From NCBI GenBank assembly GCA_019614645.1, contig JABWDB010000004.1, forward strand, positions 23,436,001 to 23,500,000: a DNA stretch of 64,000 bases. The letters run 5' to 3'. The notes under the pieces are model-generated. The model did no database searches, was not told the DNA's origin, and was given only the letters and a program-made list of their open reading frames with translations. The translations under genes were made by a program, and so were the position numbers. Each line of letters opens with the position of its first letter. The stretch's first letter is position 1. Shown here one piece after another: positions 62,324-64,000 of this stretch. This DNA is from Stratiolaelaps scimitus (taxonomy: Eukaryota > Arthropoda > Arachnida > Mesostigmata > Laelapidae).

Positions 62324-63006
62324 ATACTATCTCAATTGTACGAGAAACACCAAAAGTCTCCAAAGGGCATATGTTGAATTACGCAAATAGCCGGCTGCCT
62401 GGAGCCTACTCAGGTATTTCGGTCAGTAGTGAAACGCTGCAGCACAACAAGCAGGCTGTGGCTGTGATGTTATTCTTCCAACCACTTCTCTTCCCCCCAT
62501 CATAGGGGGAGGGAACTATGCTGTGCCGAAATCCTTCCTGGGGCAAGTTTTTTGCGTTCTCCAACCTGTTTTGGAGATGGGCTAACGCGGAAAGCAAATC
62601 CCGTCCTCAAGGCCGAAACAACAACAAAAACAAAGTGGATCGGAATATGTAAACGACGCTTGAAGAATAACAACATTTGGTCGCTGGGGGCTGGGGGCTG
62701 TAATCTGCGAGCGAGTGGGCTAGCCGAAACGTGTAACCAGATATGCGGGCCCACCAGTTTTCGAATGGACTGCACTGAGCGAATTTAATGCTATTGTATT
62801 ATATAATATTACATAGTATGAAGGTGATTTTGACAATTCAGACGGAGCCGGTCTCATCTGTGGTCTACATAGCCTATAAGGACATAGCTGCCATGGATGC
62901 CGAAAGCACATTGTTATCGTAAATGATGGACGATCGTGAAATGCTTAGCTAATGCTTGTGCTGTATGATACGAAACGAATTGGCGATTTGTTTTGTATAT
63001 AGTTCA

Positions 63007-63150
63007 TGTTTTTCTTTTTTTGTTGAGAGGAGGAAATTTTCTTCAAATGCACGGATACCACCAGGGACATTCCAGTGCAGGGGGTTGACGTGGATGACAA
63101 AACTCCTCTGCCTGCTAAAACCACCATCCTCTGCTGAGAGTGTATCTTTT
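63007..63150 (-). mobile_element. SINE-like retroposon, family C, minus-strand copy
   Basis: On the minus strand it begins GATACACTCTCAGCAGAGGA and ends GAAGAAAATTTCCTCCTCTC followed by an A-rich tail (AACAAAAAAAG). It is homologous along its length to 19689-19845 but lacks a 24-base internal segment present there. Confidence 0.8.
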
Positions 63151-63397
63151 CTCCATATAGTTAATCTGTAGGGAAGATACTGTACACTGACTAGGTTACA
63201 CTAACTAGTGTTTCTGAGATATGTACACACACACACACTTCTATCCATCCCAAGCCACAGTAGTTGGAGATATTACGGACATAAACGCAATTGGTTGTGC
63301 GATGAGTTCCTTCCACATTGCCGATGGCTCAAATCAAACTTCCCTCGCACTCTCGGATCTCCGATCTCTGCTCTGATGCGGCGTTCCGATTGGAGTT

Positions 63398-63401
<4 letters not shown>

Positions 63402-63429
<28 letters not shown>

Positions 63430-63430
63430 C
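63402..63430. repeat. (TA)n microsatellite
   Basis: About 29 bases of TA. Confidence 0.9.
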
Positions 63431-64000
63431 ATGTGGGTGCATCTTTTCCCCAGCAACTGGAAGCCCCTAACCGTCTTTGGGGCGCCTGCTAGTTGATGGC
63501 GCACTGCTTCTCGCGGGTGTTGCCTTTTAGCGATATTATTAAAGCGGAATTTCCGTGGAATATTCGCTCTCTGAGAATTATCTGTAGGCCCTGAAAAGTG
63601 ATGCAGGCTCGCACACTGAAAAGGCCAGCATGAATGAAATATGCATGGCCTTGTAAACGATGCGCAGACCCGCAATCGACGATGCGGTGTGTATTTTTGG
63701 GCGTGTTCGCCGCGGCTTCCGACAATTTGCCTTCTGCTTGCGTTGACATCCTCAATTAACTAATGAAAACTTATGGCGCAAATATGCTGAAACGAAAAAG
63801 CTATATGAACGGCGACTTAGTCATGTTACGGCATAGTAAAACGGACACCTTCACTTTGTGGCATACACATGTATTCTACATAGATTACGATTGAATTCCG
63901 TGTTGATTGTCGGCGTCGTCAAGAACTATGGTCCACACTTGCAAGTGTTCTGCTTTGCACAAATTTGTTCAACTTTTTAAGGCTTTGCCGTCTTCTGTTG

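Larger units (their letters stand above)
20167..64000 (+). other. Presumed large Epac intron, open at the right edge (phase 0)
   Basis: I find no exon for the rest of CNB-A's C-helix, DEP, CNB-B, REM, RA or CDC25-HD on the + strand to the end of the window, so the intron would exceed 43.8 kb. It holds retroposon copies, many microsatellites and candidate alternative first exons at 35179, 47091 and perhaps 53058, each listed separately. Stretches such as 20.3-22.3, 28.8-33.6, 38.6-41.1, 48.0-52.7 and 56.0-58.6 kb show only short open frames with no recognisable content. An exon too short or diverged for reading by eye could have been missed. Confidence 0.55.

Noticed and set aside
1..64000. 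CRISPR array, bacterial operon or prophage
   Set aside because: No spaced direct repeats, ribosome-binding sites or packed genes; the sequence is clearly eukaryotic.

Overview
This is eukaryotic nuclear DNA. It has spliced exons with GT/AG borders, long introns, dense (TA)n and (CT)n microsatellites, tRNA-like retroposon heads and a fragment of an R1-like LINE reverse transcriptase. It is most likely an arthropod, perhaps a mite or tick. That taxon guess rests only on the style of the genome and is not proven by any gene seen here.

The one gene I can name is on the + strand: the 5' part of Epac, the cAMP-regulated Rap guanine-nucleotide exchange factor (RAPGEF4/Epac2-like). Four exons join without a frame error: 3291-3597, 6567-6709, 12083-12174 and 20017-20166. 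They encode an extended Gly/Arg-rich N-terminus followed by the complete first cyclic-nucleotide-binding domain (CNB-A). The introns between them are about 3.0, 5.4 and 7.8 kb. Exon 1 begins inside a codon, so at least one more 5' exon should lie to the left or unseen in the first 3.3 kb. I find no exon for the DEP, CNB-B, REM, RA or CDC25-HD domains, so these presumably lie beyond base 64000. The last 43.8 kb would then be a single open-ended intron.

Inside that large intron are two, possibly three, open frames that look like first exons. They are 35179-35223 (15 codons), 47091-47270 (60 codons) and, less surely, 53058-53729 (224 codons). Each runs from its first ATG after an in-frame stop to a consensus GTAAGT or GTAAGA donor, in phase 0. 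That is the phase in which the CNB-A exon ends, so each could splice to the same downstream Epac exon and give isoforms lacking CNB-A, as mammalian Epac2 does from alternative promoters. This is the main hypothesis of the report and it is inference. The stretch 33.7-35.9 kb also carries triplet repeats and a perfect 17-bp hairpin, as expected of a promoter/5'UTR region.

Layout: 1-3.3 kb, no supported gene. 3.3-20.2 kb, Epac exons and introns, with a degenerate LINE reverse transcriptase at 7.3-7.7 kb, unassigned open frames at 8.1, 9.6, 10.5 and 17.6 kb, a 15-bp minisatellite at 15.3 kb and a SINE-like element at 19.7 kb. 20.2-64 kb, the large intron, with three dispersed retroposon families (27.2/54.9 kb; 42.2/42.6/55.6 kb; 19.7/62.3/63.1 kb), further tRNA-like heads (28.6 and 37.4 kb), the candidate first exons and many microsatellites.

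Most other open frames over 60 codons sit in GC-rich stretches or run through simple repeats (for example Tyr-Ile runs from TA repeats) and are not reported as genes.
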